Part shown: positions 12,547 through 24,785 of the stretch, piece after piece
Layout: every line of letters begins with the position of its first letter
How positions within the stretch are numbered: the stretch's first letter is position 1
Source of the DNA: Rotaria socialis
Lineage: Eukaryota; Rotifera; Eurotatoria; Philodinida; Philodinidae
DNA: 64,000 nt
Direction of reading: 5' to 3'
NCBI GenBank assembly: GCA_905331475.1
Contig: CAJNYU010003977.1
Span: 62,001-126,000 of the forward strand
Notes under the pieces: generated by a model
What the model was told of the DNA's origin: nothing
Seen by the model: the letters and a program-made list of their open reading frames with translations, nothing else
Database searches by the model: none
Translations under genes and position numbers: made by a program

Positions 12547-14894
12547 TGTTATATATGGAGTATTATTTTCAAACGATTATCTTTTCTGTTTTTTCAAAGA
12601 TATCAAATGATAATAGTAAGAATAGTAATAATAACGGATAGCAAATGAAGTTGGTTAAGAAGAAAAAAGAAAAGGAAATACACAGAAACGTAGAAAACAA
12701 AGAGTAATCAAACTATATTGTATTGAAAATTCAATGAAAATTTGTTGATGTCGTTGTTATTTCTACTTTTGTTGCTGCTATTACCACTGCTGCCATTCGA
12801 TTCTTTCAGCTGCGTAAAGCATGTAGTTGTCGACTGTCGATCGGTCGTGCGGCGCTCATGATGTTGGCATTGTAGAAGAAAAAAAGAGAAGAAAAAGAAG
12901 AACAACGTGGGCACAGGCCATGCAAACACGCGAAAGAGAACAAGCAAAAGAAGAAGAAAAATGCGAGAACGACACCAACAAGCAATGAGGAGAGAGCGAG
13001 AGAAATGAGGGCATAAAAATACAAAGATGATTTACGTATGTGTATGTGTGCTTGAGGATCAAGAGAAAAAAAAAGACGTCGATACAACGACACACAAAAG
13101 CCACGAAACAGTGTGCATGTCAAACAAAAAGAAAAAAGAAAAAAGAAAGATGTAACGAAAGAAAGAAAAGAAAAGTGAATATAAATGTGTATGCAACTCA
13201 AGAAAATGCTTACACGTGTATAATGTTTCCACCAGTTATTTTCTTCTTCTTCTTCTTTACGATTCGACTCTAAGACATTGAAAAGAACGAGTAGACATTA
13301 CGCATGTTTTATGTGTGTGTCAGTATATATAAGTGTGTATGTATGTGTGCGAATACAAAGAATTACACAAAAATTGGGAGTGAATGGGAACAATAACAAC
13401 AAACATATGCAATATAAAATACAAAAGGAAAAAAAACTGTTAGCATGTGTTTCTTTATTCTTTTCTTTTTTGGTGAATTAAATTAACGGGTGAGAACCAA
13501 CTCCATTTTATGCCATATTTTCCTAGACAATCATAATATTGATCGGCAATTAACTTTCGTTTTTAACCATTAACAACAATATAAACCTTCAACAGTCAAC
13601 CGACTACTATCGTCGAAACGATGCTTTTATTTTTTCTTCTTTTCCTTAGATTTCTTTAGAAATTTGTCACATTTTTACATTAAATGAAGGACACGCTTAT
13701 TGTTCTTCCGTTTGCTACTTATATTGCCGTTGCTGTTTTATCTTTCTAAACACAGTTATTCATTGTGTCAATATAAAAGGAGTTCACGAAAGAGGCATGA
13801 CATTTAATGTTTAAATGAATAAAATAGGAGAAAACAAACTAGTCGTTTATTTCACATTTTAATACGATTTTTAGTCTCGTCTTAACATTTTCTTGCTAGT
13901 CGTATCAAGTCGAATGTTCCATTGATAATAACAATAACAAAACTGACACAAGAAGAAATATAAATATTACTTGTGTATTAATAAATTAATATATTTTCAT
14001 GCACCTTTGACTTCTTATGTCTTTACTAAAATATGATTTTACTGTTTTATGTTAACTGATCGTTGTATGCTTAAATATTTATACAAAAACAATATGAATA
14101 AATATTTAGGCTAGTAATGATTTTACATGTGACACGCAAAATAAAATAGTATTCTCTTAAATAAAAGGATGTCATAAGTGAGATTCTCTAGACTTATAAT
14201 AAAACAGTTACATTATATACTTTGAAAATTTTCTCGATTCTCTTTCTCTTTCCGTCTATGTTTGAGTCTGCCTGAATGAAAATTTTCAATTGTGAATCTT
14301 CAAGTGACACCAAAAATGTAACACACTTTCTATTGATTATTTGTATATTATTCATCATACATCTTATACATATTTCAGACAACCTTGGCGTTGATTGTTT
14401 AGTAGCTAAGGTCATCATATATTGTTTTGCATTACGGCTTGGGTTAATCATGAAGTCGGTCGAAAGAAAATTTCCAGATCTGATCGAGTTCGTGATAAAT
14501 CCAACATATTGCACCTCATGCTCTATTCTAATCAACTTAGGGACAATCTGTTTTTCATCAAGTCAGCACATGATTTATGACCCTCGATTTACGTCAATAA
14601 AAAGCCCTGAGTTAGCAATGTAAGACTACATGATTTTTTTCTTCTTTCTTTCATTATCAACAATAGTGAATGAAACATATGTGTTCGTATCAATAATGTT
14701 TTATTCAAGAAAATAGAAAAAAAAATCAATTACGAATATTTAAATAAAATAATATTATTTGAAAGTGCACTTAGTTTTATTATTACTCTCTTTTTTTTTT
14801 GTCCAGAATTATATATGTAGAAAAGTAAAATTTAATTATCACCATCTATGTTCAAATATCGACAGAATTACAAATCTGACAAGATCAATATTTA
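12547..14894. other. Upstream region of the MNT-like gene; no other gene seen
   Basis: From about 12650 to 13200 the plus strand is strongly purine-rich, so the minus-strand transcript leader would be pyrimidine-rich. A second CACGTG lies at 13213-13218. Overlapping frames on both strands at 14194-14623 show no family signature. The part near 14894 should hold the 3' end of the next minus-strand gene. Confidence 0.4.
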
Positions 14895-15723
14895 TTAATC
14901 TATTTCTTTTTTTTGTTGTCGCGATTGATGTTCTATCAATTGACCATTGAAATCTATTCTCCAAATAAAATCTTCATTCATTAAAATCCATTGTCCATGA
15001 TGTGCATAGGGTCGAATATTAACATTTGGATAAGCAGATGCCATACGTATAGGTTCTCCTGAATGGAGTTTTTTCATGCGTCGATCAAATAAATCAATAC
15101 GCCATTGACGATGACGTTTTAATCTTATGAGCAATGCAATAGAACCCATCGATGGGTGTGCTCGAATCATTTGGATGAATTTATCTGTAGTATATATATC
15201 AATTAAATCTGTACGTGACCATGTATGACATAATGTCCATGATGGTAAACAGTATCGATATAGAGTATCGTGTCGACAAAGAATATACGCATCACAGCCG
15301 AGTACAGTTAATGACCAGAAACGACCATTCAAAGATGAAGACTTTAATACAATTATTAATTGATTAGATATAGGAGAATACGAGCACACGACATCATCAC
15401 CTAAGATTAAAAATAAATTGATATATTTTGACCAACATATATCTCGGATGACACCATAGGTATCGCTAGGCCAATTAATATCATGCAATTTGCATGTAGA
15501 TACCGAAAGATCATACAGTAGAAGTCGATCGGTACCACTGTTTATTAGAAGTAAAGATGCATCAGATAAAGCTAAGCTTGATGCAGCCCTCATCTAAATT
15601 AGACAAAGTAAATGTGATGATAGATTAAGAATTAATCTAAAACCTTACTTCGACTGGTATATTATGATTCGATGGACAGCATGTCAATTCATATTCATGT
15701 AGATGTTCTAGGCATATTGACAT
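14895..15723 (-). CDS. Unrecognised protein, possibly beta-propeller-like
   Basis: I do not recognise this protein. Two exons, 15723-15649 and 15593-14895, join across a 55-bp GT-AG intron to give 257 residues. The sequence alternates short hydrophobic strands with turns and has W-x-I/L-D endings about 40-60 residues apart (for example WRIDLFDRR and IWRIDFNGQL), which suggests WD-like or other beta-propeller blades. The protein ends in a basic tail QQKKEID. There is no signal peptide or membrane segment. The ATG at 15723 follows a possible acceptor, TTTTCTAG, so one more upstream exon is possible. It lies about 430 bp downstream of CCT7 on the same strand. Confidence 0.6.
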
Positions 15724-16155
15724 AACTAAATTATGTTCTAGAAAATTTTTTTAAGATAATTTTGTTATTATCAAAGTAATCTATTTCGTTTGATTATTGA
15801 TCGAACAAAATAGAAAAAGTATATTAATTTCATGATGAAATAAAAGGTCTTAAGGTAATACCGAAAGATGTTTTGTTTTTTGTTGGAATAAAAAAAGAAA
15901 AGTATGTAATGTTGAGAAAACTTGTTCTTTTGTTCGGTTATATATTTCTTTGTTGATAAAAAAAAGAAAGTATTAGACGCTCATGCGTTTTGTTTTACGT
16001 GTTGTGTGTCAACTGTAGTTGAAAAAAAGAGAGTTGGAAAAAAGCACACAATACACAGTTGCCTAGAAAAAGAAAACCAAGTGACTAATAAACCGCATAA
16101 CAAGAATAACAAGAATAACAACAACAAGTGTGATCGTCATTCTTTGATTTGGCAC

Positions 16156-18183
16156 TTATGCCATATTCATTGCTTTCGCAGCGTTCGATGGCTCGGCCGA
16201 TGATTTTGGTACTTTAATTGTTTCATCAACGCTGAGAATTAAACAAGCTGCTTCACTTGCTGCTGTTATTGCATTGATTTTAACAACAGCTGGTTCCCAG
16301 ACAGCTGCATTAAAATTGTCGCTAACATCTTCACGCATTATGTCAACACCATACCAAATATTATCTACGAACAAACAAACATCATTATAGAAAATGATTT
16401 GCTTTCTTAACTTACTTTCAGCGTGCTTTTGTCGAAGTTTATTTAAAATATTTGTTGCATCGAATCCAGCATTTTCACATAATTGTCTTGGTATAACTTC
16501 AAATGCTTTGGCATATGCAGCAATAATTAATTGTTCTTTGCCTGCTACAGTTCGACTGAAATCTCGTAAAGTACGACTTAATGCCATTTCAATTGCGCCA
16601 CCACCAGCAACAATTGAATCATTCTTAACGGCACGTCGTACGATCATAATGGCATCATGTAATGAACGGTCAACTTCATCAATGAATTGGTCCGATCCAC
16701 CCCGTAAAATCATGGTCGCTGTTTTAGCTTTAGGACAACCAGTAAAAAGATTATAACGTTCAGAGCCAATTTGAATTTCTTCGAATACTTCGGAAGTACC
16801 AAGTGTTTGTTCACTAAGATTTTCGACTGTTGTTATGATTGCACCACCACATGCTTTTTGTGTACGTCTAAGATCATCTTCTTGTACACGACCGGCACAA
16901 AACATATCACTGAAAACGAAAAACATTCAGTAATCAATACGGCACTAAACTATTCTTTTACCGATCAGCAAAATATTGTGTTGCAACATCACCAATAGGT
17001 AATTTAGAAAGTACTACTTTAACACCAGCTAGATGAAGTTTTTCAAGTTTATCATAGAGAATTGACCATTCAGCATCGACAATTTTTTGATATTCCTATA
17101 TGAACAGTTAAAAATAAGAATCGAAATCAAAAGAAAGCGAATAGCACGAAATCTTACAGCAACATTATCAAGACGAATTTCTGCATTGTCACGTTCAGCT
17201 TTAAGTTCAAGTTCAATGTTAAGTAAAGCTATTTTAGGTTTTAAAAGTTTTTTTTGTTGCATTTCAAAACCAGCATAAGAAAACGTCTTTTTAAATGCAA
17301 CACCAGAAATAAGACAAGATTCCTAAATTAAACAAAAAAAAAACATAGTTTGTTGTTTACTTTAAATATTTATTTCTTCAATGTTATACCTCAAGTGAAC
17401 CGCCGATGACTTTTTTAATTCCAATCCTTAAATTAAATTAAAACAAAACATTTTTAATCCAATATTTTTAATAAATATTAAACTTACATGTTTAATGGTA
17501 GTAAATCATCTAACATAAGAACAGTATCGACAACCATTTTTGCAAAGAATTCTCGTTGTCGTGCAATTAATTTTGAACTTAATGTTGTTTGAGCACATTT
17601 CTCAAGTAAAGCTCGTTGTTCTCTAGACAAATTTAGAACGTTTTCAAGAATTCAAATGAATAAAAAAAAAATTTCAAGTCCGATATAGATATTCTATCGA
17701 AATTTAAGTTCATAATTTACAAAGACTCGAATCTTACTTAGGATCATCGACTTTAATATGAACAGCAATTTCTTTTATTTTCTTAATTGCTAATGCTGTT
17801 GCTTTACGTATAGCACGAATAATAATTGTTGGATGCATTCCATCTTCAATGAATGTTCTTGAATTTTTCAATAATTCAACTGTCAATAGAACAACTGATG
17901 TTGTACCATCACCAACTTCAGCGTCTTGTGATTTAGCTATATCAACAAGCGTGCGTGCTGCTGGATGAATAATTTCAAGTAATTTGAGAATGGTTGCACC
18001 ATCATTTGAAATCGTAGCTTTGCTATGACTATCAACGATTAATTTATCCATACCACGTGGACCTAATGTTGTTCGAATAGCTTCAGCAACAGCTTGACAT
18101 GCACTAATATTGGATAGTACTTGCGATTTGCCTTGTGAAGAATCTGTACCTTCTTTAAGAATAATTATCATCGGTTGTTGCAT
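16156..18183 (-). CDS. CCT7: T-complex protein 1 subunit eta (CCT7)
   Basis: A subunit of the cytosolic TRiC/CCT chaperonin, which folds actin, tubulin and other proteins with ATP. Seven exons (18183-17738, 17622-17488, 17426-17390, 17322-17158, 17095-16962, 16909-16416, 16364-16156) join in frame to 539 residues, against 543 in human. Group II chaperonin motifs are present: [31 protein letters not shown] and VAGGGAIEM. Eta-specific stretches include [12 protein letters not shown] and [19 protein letters not shown]. One exon is only 37 bp. The start ATG at 18183 aligns with the normal eta N-terminus. The C-terminus lacks the Gly-Arg-rich tail of human CCT7. Confidence 0.97.
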
Positions 18184-18332
18184 TTTTGAATGATGTTAAA
18201 AATTGTTATTTTTGTTTTGTTTTTATCTGAAAAAAAGATCCCCCGATAATTTCTAAATCATACTCAGATTATTTTTTATTTATTAGACACACTATCTATA
18301 TATGTATATATATATATGAATTGAAAGACTGT

Positions 18333-20468
18333 TCAAGCAAATAATTTTACAAAACAAGGATGACAATAGGGCTTATTTTGATACTCTTTAAATGTGCCAT
18401 TTTGTAATTGTCGTGTACAATAGGAGCAAATAAAATGTTCAACGTGGTATTTTCTACCCATCGCTGTTATACAACGACCACTAGAAAAATAGAAAATCGT
18501 TAGTTGGTGTAAAGAAGAAAATTGTAAACAAACCCAATTGGCTTTTGACAAGATGAGCAGAGTGAACCACGTCGTTGATGATAATGTAGTTCACATAATG
18601 GTTGATGTTCATGTTCGTAGAATGAGCCAGTTAAAAAAGGTTGAGAACATTCCTAAATATTGCAAGATCATAATTCGAGCTAGAAACAAGCAATTTAGTA
18701 TAGTTATGAGCCAATATCAAATTTCTAAACTTTCACGGTATAATCTATGGCATAAAATACTTTTCTACTGGCAAAACTTAACGATTGAGAAAAAATTAAA
18801 ATATCTGTGGGTAAAAGATTCTAGTTTCTAAATTAAATTAATGATATTTACTTGACAAACAAAACAACTTTTATGATAATGGCCACCAAGTGCTTGAATA
18901 TAAGTGTCGACAATTACTTGTTTACAACCAAGACATTTGGGTACAAAAGTAGTCATATAACATTCTCTGAAAATAAGCGAAATTTTCTATTTCTTTTTTT
19001 TTTATAGATGAAAATCAACATGCCGGCAATAGGCATATCCATCTTTTTCATGATACCCGTCTTCTCCAACTCGTCGCTCACATAGTTCGCAGAGAAAATG
19101 TTCCGGATGCCAGTTACGATTTAAGGCTGTAATCATTACCTTGAAACAAAGGTCGATGATTTATAAAATAAACATAAAAGTTTTATTTACATCGATTATG
19201 GGTTCATCGCAACGTGCACATTTCGGAGCAAATAATCGTCGATAATCAAGTTCACAATAGGGCTTCCCAGATTTTTCATAGAAATCTTTTCGGCCAATTT
19301 CAATATTACATGCAGTACAACGTAAATGTTCTGGATGATAGGAACGATCAAGTACTGTAATTATCTATAGACAAGAAGAGAAAACCATGAGAATACTCTT
19401 CAAAATAAAAAATAAAAGATGATTAATAGCAACGAGCGTGTAGAGAAATAAAAATCTGGCAGCCATTGGCATAATGAGATACCTACTCAGCTCAATACTA
19501 GAAATATATTTTCATATATGATAAACTATTCTTATCCTTTCGAAAAGATCAATACCTGTCCAACAATTGGTTTTTGGCAAGAATGACAAAGAGGATATTG
19601 TTGTGGTATAGATGTTGTTTTTAATGATGGCATTTGTTCTACAGCCGATGTTAAGTCGGATGGTAAACATGTGATTGATGAAGTCTATTAAATTTGGAAA
19701 AGCCCATAGGAAATAATTTTTTGAAGAAAATATCAAACCTGTGCTGGAAGTTTAAAACTACTTAACGATTCCATAAGATCTTCTAATTCTTTCGTTGCTG
19801 GTTTTCTAGATGAATTTTTTGAAGATGATGATCTATTGGATAAAATTTTCATTCGTGAAAAACTGAAAACTTTTTAAATACTTTTTTCTAGAACTAGATT
19901 TAATCGTTTCAGTCGTTTCATTTAAAGTATCAATCGCATCATCAATTGACTTAGTACTCTTTATTGATGAATCTTCAATGTTATGAATTACTTTTATTGG
20001 TGTTGAATTCGATCCATGGGAAGTTCGAACTACTTACAACAAACCGTTGAAGGTTAAAAAAAGAATTGAAAACTGAAATTTACTTTGACTATCGCTTTTC
20101 ATAGTTTCTCTTGCTTTACTAAGCGCATCAAGAAGTTGATTGAGTTCATTTAGACTTTTTGGGCTTGGCTCCTGTAAAATCAAACGAAAAAAAATAAATA
20201 GTTAAATTATCATTTTTATTCTCTTGGAAAACAAACTGGATCAATAACTGAATCTGGCCGAATTAAATTCAGTACTTGATTTCGTTGGGCTGGAAGACTT
20301 CGATTAAGCACCATAGGTTCAAGGCGAGTTTCATTTTGACTATTTTCATAGGCATTACGAGCACGTTGACTAACCGATTGAAGATCCGCTAAAAGTTGAT
20401 CTGACCAACAAACGAAAATTATGCAGTGTAAATTCAGAACAAAGAATAAACATACCAAGATCTTCCAT
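18333..20468 (-). CDS. Paxillin-like focal adhesion adaptor (LD motifs and four LIM domains)
   Basis: Paxillin family proteins link integrin adhesions to FAK, vinculin and Rho-family signalling. The first exon is only 13 nt (20468-20456, encoding MEDL plus one base). Splicing it to 20400 creates LD motif 1, LDQLLADLQ. Two more LD-like motifs follow in later exons: [12 protein letters not shown] and [12 protein letters not shown]. The C-terminal half has four LIM domains, read from exons between about 19600 and 18333. LIM4 ends [19 protein letters not shown] at the stop, the usual paxillin/leupaxin ending. Introns are about 50-200 bp, and the protein is about 450 residues by estimate. Domain order is certain, although some internal splice sites are approximate. 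It is divergent with rabenosyn-5, the two starts being about 270 bp apart. Confidence 0.92.
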
Positions 20469-20736
20469 GCTTTTAAGCTGAATGACTAAGCAACACAAAA
20501 TGATTAAAGAAAAAGTAAACAGAAGGTAACTAATGATATCGGATTGGTCGCTCTTCTTAAATTAATTATAATGATAGAAAATGATAAAATTCTATGAGCA
20601 ATTTTTAAAATTCAGAATTTATTTTTATTTAAAAAGGGTTTTTATTTGACAAAAAATAGATGTCATTAGTAGTATACTAAAAAAAAAACGCAAGTGCCGA
20701 TGATAAGCGAGCATAGATCGCTCGACTAGAACAAAT
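20469..20736. promoter_or_regulatory. Divergent promoter region, paxillin / rabenosyn-5
   Basis: These 268 bp separate the two start codons of oppositely transcribed genes and must contain both promoters. The sequence is AT-rich. I see no convincing TATA box or named site. Confidence 0.45.
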
Positions 20737-23044
20737 ATGTTGCAAGCAGTGGGTGATGTACGAGAAGGGTTCATATGCCCACAATGTCATCAAGATATGT
20801 CGACGATGGAAATGTTACAAGTACATTTTCAAGATATTCATATGAAACAATCATCGTCGACTGTGAAAGGTATTTATTTTCACTTGATTTATGTATATAA
20901 TTCTTTTATTTTTATTTAGGTTTATTTTCATTTGCAAAACAAAAAATCAAAAGTGTACAAGATAATTTTACAAACATTCCTAATGAGCAAACAAATAATT
21001 ATGCGCAATATTTCTCTTCTGATCAAAATGATTCATCATCAAAACCACAACAAATTGGATATATTCGTTCATATACTGATAGATTTAAGAAAGAACGAAA
21101 AGCTCAACACGATCAAATATCCATTGAAACGACTCGTCTTTTGCTTCGAATCGAAAAATTAATAAGCACTGGCGAAAACATACCGAAAAATGCTAATACA
21201 AAAGAACGTCGAAGTAAAAATTGAAAGAAATTTTTTTTTATTAAATGTAATAAAACAAAAATCTTGTTATAGAATACGAACAAGACATTGTCGAATGGAT
21301 CGATGATGCAAAAGTTACATTATGTCCATCGTGTGCTAAGTCATTTAATTTATCCAGGCGAAAACATCATTGTCGCCTTGATGGATTTGTTATTTGTGAT
21401 CCATGCTCAAGATTTCTTCTATTTTCAAAAGCTCGTAAGATATAATTATTCAATATAGATATTAGTGACAACTAACAGGAATCTTATTTACTATAACTAT
21501 GTACAAAGTAGATGAATTGCAATTTAGTTTTTATGAGACAATACTGACATAATCTATATGTGTTGCATCAAGAATGCATCATTTATGTAATGTCAAATTT
21601 TGCATTAGGACTGACTTCGTATTTTATTATTCATAATGGATTATTGATTATAGAGAAAACTCGAAAGGAAATATTTATTTTATCGATAAACAACATTGAT
21701 GATTTCATCGAACTGCTTAAGTTTTTATTCACTGCTAATTTTGAACTGAATGAGTGGCATCTTATATGTGAGAAAATCTGATACTAAACAAATAAGATAT
21801 GTTTTTACTGTTTAAATGAGGCATGTGAATTTGTAAAGAATCCAACAAATATTTTTCGGTTGTATTGAAAGAAAATATTGAGAGATCGAATGTTCATGTA
21901 CAATTTTTGCTTTTATTTAAAAGATTAATATGTATCATTTTACAATAAATATTCTAAATTTAAGGATATTTAATTGAGCCAAGTACATCATCATCATTAC
22001 CAAATGGTTTATCGCTTCAACGTTCGAATAGTTTGACAAGTTTAAATTCAACAACTGCTGACAACTCAGCTTATAAAGATAGAACGAATAATGAAGATTA
22101 TCTTCGTATTTGTTTATCATGTCAAAAAGTGTTACAGAGACGTTATGATCAAATATGTTTTAAAAATACTCAACGCGATGAAGTTTTTGTTTCTTATGAA
22201 GTAAGTTATCTTTTTAATTTTCAACTATACCTTTAACATATTGCTGTTTTTTTGTTTCGATTAGAAAATTGTTGAAGCAAAAAAAATACTTGACGAAATT
22301 CATTCAACATATTCTACTATGATTGAATCTCTTTTGTATGGAAGTTTTTGTTTTGAAAATCATTAAAATAGCAATTCTAATTTTTTCATTCTTTTAGAAA
22401 TGGTGATACAAAATATCAAATAGTTGATGCACAAAAATTATACCGACAATTAAGTACTTGTTATGACAAAATTGATTCTACATCGTATGTTGAAAATCAC
22501 TTGAGAAATCTTTTCTTTCACCTTATTATTTAGAAAACATATTTCAAAATTAGCTGATTCATGTCTAAATATCGATGAAGATGATACTCAATCAATAATT
22601 CGTTATTCAGCTCTTTGTCGAAACATGCGAATGTATGCAATACATGTGTTACAAAATTTCGCTATATCAACGAGACGTGTGCCAAGTGAAGAGGATGTTA
22701 AAAGAGCACGCGAAGAACGGAAACGATTAATTGAAGAACGAATTGAATCAGAACGTGCGGCTAAAGCTGAATTAGCTTCACGAATACCACTAACTGATTC
22801 GCCGACAGTAAAGAAAAAAGAAGTGTCTGGTTGGAGACCAACAATTGATCGTAATTTATTAGTACAAGCACAAGAACTGAATCCACTCGTTCAACAAGTT
22901 TATCAAGTAACAGAATATATTCGACAAGCACAGATAGCTGGACGTCTCGACGAAGTTGAATCCTTGAAATTGAATTTAAAAGAACTTGAGCAAGCTTTGA
23001 ATCATGCTCAACAACAAGAAAATGTATCAACATTTGATTCTTAG
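20737..23044 (+). CDS. RBSN: Rabenosyn-5-like FYVE protein
   Basis: Rabenosyn-5 is a Rab4/Rab5 effector of early endosomes that works with VPS45 in fusion and recycling. Seven exons (20737-20869, 20920-21213, 21273-21434, 21965-22200, 22265-22335, 22398-22484, 22534-23044) join to 497 residues. Order: an N-terminal C2H2-like finger (CPQCHQDMS..H..H, residues 14-35), a FYVE domain on exon 3 (CPSCAKSF, then RRKHHCRLDGFVICDPCS), the SCQKVL half of the zinc site on exon 4, then a basic helix and a C-terminal Rab-binding helical hairpin with EYIRQAQIAGRLDEVE. The fourth zinc ligand, normally Cys in HHCRLCG, is Asp here. The protein is shorter than vertebrate rabenosyn and has no NPF-rich tail. Intron 3 is 530 bp, the others about 50-65. 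Confidence 0.92.
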
Positions 23045-23344
23045 TAATTATTTTGCATTTCAACGAGCATGATTTTCGTTTTTCTTTTTGTTCGTTTCGA
23101 TATTTAATTCTTTTTTAATCGTTTTTTTCTTCTATTTACAGTGCAATAGAATGTAAATGAATATTTCAATAATTTATTAAGATTAGAAAAATAATTGATT
23201 TTTCATTCAACAACAGAAAAAAAAATTCTTGCACTCAATCCAAACTGCACTGACCGGGAATGATATTGTTCCAAAAATAAGTTGTCGCATGGAACAAATC
23301 AGTGTTGAAAAACAGAAGAGAACGTTTATGTAGGTTTTTGAATA
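23045..23344. other. Intergenic; 3' flank of rabenosyn-5
   Basis: AT-rich DNA that should include the 3' UTR of the upstream gene. Nothing else recognised. Confidence 0.4.
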
Positions 23345-23407
23345 GCTCTTATCGAACCCGAGTCACCCGCGTGGGAGGCGAGCATTCTACCACTGAACCA
23401 TCAGTGC
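23345..23407 (-). pseudogene. tRNA-Gly pseudogene, CCC anticodon, 3' end lost
   Basis: Read on the minus strand it starts GCACTGATGGTTCAGTGG and has anticodon loop CTCCCAC (CCC). The D and anticodon arms match tRNA-Gly. After GGGTTCGA the sequence diverges, so the T stem and the 3' acceptor strand are missing. It keeps the usual T54-T55-C56, unlike the intact copies. Confidence 0.7.
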
Positions 23408-23815
23408 ATATCTAATAAATCGTTACGATTCAACGTTTCGGTTTCTAATCTGAGACTTCGATATATTAATATAATAAATGAGGCATCATTGTCGAACGAT
23501 GAAAAAAAAACTGGTATTTAATCAGTAATTTCAATGTAGCCAGAGCATTTTTATCATGATCGAGGAACATTAAAATTATAGGATAACGATTACTACCTAG
23601 TAAAAAAATGATACTTATTTATTCATTTTATTTCATTAAAAACTGTATTCGACACAAAATCAATTCAAGTATGTTTTTCGATAGCATTGGATCAGGAAAA
23701 ACACGAATTCAATAGTAGCTATCTAACTTATACTTTTTTTAAACGTGTCCTGTCATTGCTGTGTCGTCTCGAAAGTAATATCGTTATGAGCAAGTTAAAA
23801 AGGATGACTAGACAT

Positions 23816-23886
23816 GCACTGGTGGTTCAGTGGTAGAATGCTCGCCTGCCACGCGGGCGACCCGGGTCCGATTCCCGGCTAGTGCA
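23816..23886 (+). tRNA. tRNA-Gly (GCC)
   Basis: Identical over 71 nt to the copy at 9159, with the same T loop (TCCGATT) and a following T run. Flanking sequence is not shared apart from a short leader (CATGCAC), so only the gene itself is conserved. Confidence 0.93.
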
Positions 23887-24229
23887 CCTTTTTTTTCTAC
23901 CGCCTTTATTTGATTAACTATCGAAAAAATATTTCTAAATATTTTTACTCACTGAATTCACGTCCGGTTTTATTTTGATCAAAATCAGCAACAAACAAAT
24001 TCTTTCGAAACTAACTACTCGTCACTCTATATCTTTCTTTATGAGTATTTCTGGTGGTAGTTTACCGGGTTCTAACAATATCGTCATTATGAGATCAAGC
24101 TACTGGATAAATAATGATATAGATATTGCCATCAAGCAATCAAGTCTTTCTTTTTTTCGCTGAATTGATATTCCTAACTCAAACTTTTAGCATGATGCTA
24201 GCCATGTATGCACAATGAACTATTAACAA

Positions 24230-24389
24230 GCACTGGTGGTTCAATGGTAGAATACTCGCTCTCCAAGCGGGAGACCCGTAAAATAGTTCCACTATCAGAT
24301 CATCAAACGAATCGAATTCTTCAAGTATATTCTACCATAAATGGTGTCAATATCTGAATAGAATTTCGGTTCGATTCCCAGTCGGTGTA
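24230..24389 (+). tRNA. Interrupted tRNA-Gly-like locus (UCC), insert in T stem
   Basis: The first 49 nt form acceptor, D and anticodon arms (loop TCTCCAA) and stop after CCG of the T stem. An 89-nt insert follows (24279-24367), then the remaining 22 nt with a canonical B box GGTTCGATTCC. Removing the insert closes a T stem with one weak pair. Position 33 is C, not U, and the acceptor pairs through three G-U pairs. Total length is 160 nt, the same as its relatives. It may be a pseudogene or a precursor with an odd intron. Confidence 0.5.
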
Positions 24390-24473
24390 TTGTTTTTTGT
24401 CATTTCGTATATCGTTTATCGAACTAGCTTCTTGGTGCTGCCTATAGGTACTCGTTTTTAGCAACGGTATGTA

Positions 24474-24783
24474 CCCCGCTCGAAGAAAACGATCAGTAAA
24501 CGGCCGTATACGATACAAATACGGCACGTAAAACGGGCCGCATTTTCCCCGTATACCAGGGACAGTAATACGGCCGTATGTTCTATAGAATACGATAATA
24601 TTACGCCTGCTTTACGAGGTTTTACGCCTGATATATAGTGTCCGTATATGTCCGTACTACTGCCCCTGCTAAAACGCCTTAATTCGGCTTGAAACGGCCG
24701 CTTCACGACGGAATACGATGCAAAAACGACCGTTTAAGGTAGTATTACGCCGGTTTACGGTGGTCCGTTTTGATCGGCCTGGG
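24474..24783. mobile_element. 310-bp MITE with TA target duplication
   Basis: Imperfect terminal inverted repeats of about 45 bp can be aligned: the left end runs CCCCGCTCGAAGAAAACG and the right end, reverse-complemented, CCCAGGCCGATCAAAACG. Both continue with GTAAAC and a GGCGTA or GGCCGTA motif. TA flanks both sides (24472-24473 and 24784-24785). The related tandem unit near 26741-26755 reads through without the element, giving an empty site. There is no coding capacity. TA duplication suggests a Tc1/mariner-type source, but this is not proven. Confidence 0.7.
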
Positions 24784-24785
24784 TA

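Noticed and set aside
12708..13201. Hydrophobic Phe/Ser-rich minus-strand frames
   Set aside because: They are translations of a pyrimidine-rich tract upstream of MNT, not membrane proteins.
14194..14623. Overlapping frames on both strands of more than 110 codons
   Set aside because: The two strands exclude each other, and neither shows known motifs or normal codon pattern.
18538..18831. 97-codon plus-strand frame
   Set aside because: It covers a paxillin LIM exon and intron on the opposite strand.
21560..21781. 73-codon frame in rabenosyn intron 3
   Set aside because: It lies within a 530-bp intron, has stops in the host frame and no recognisable domain.
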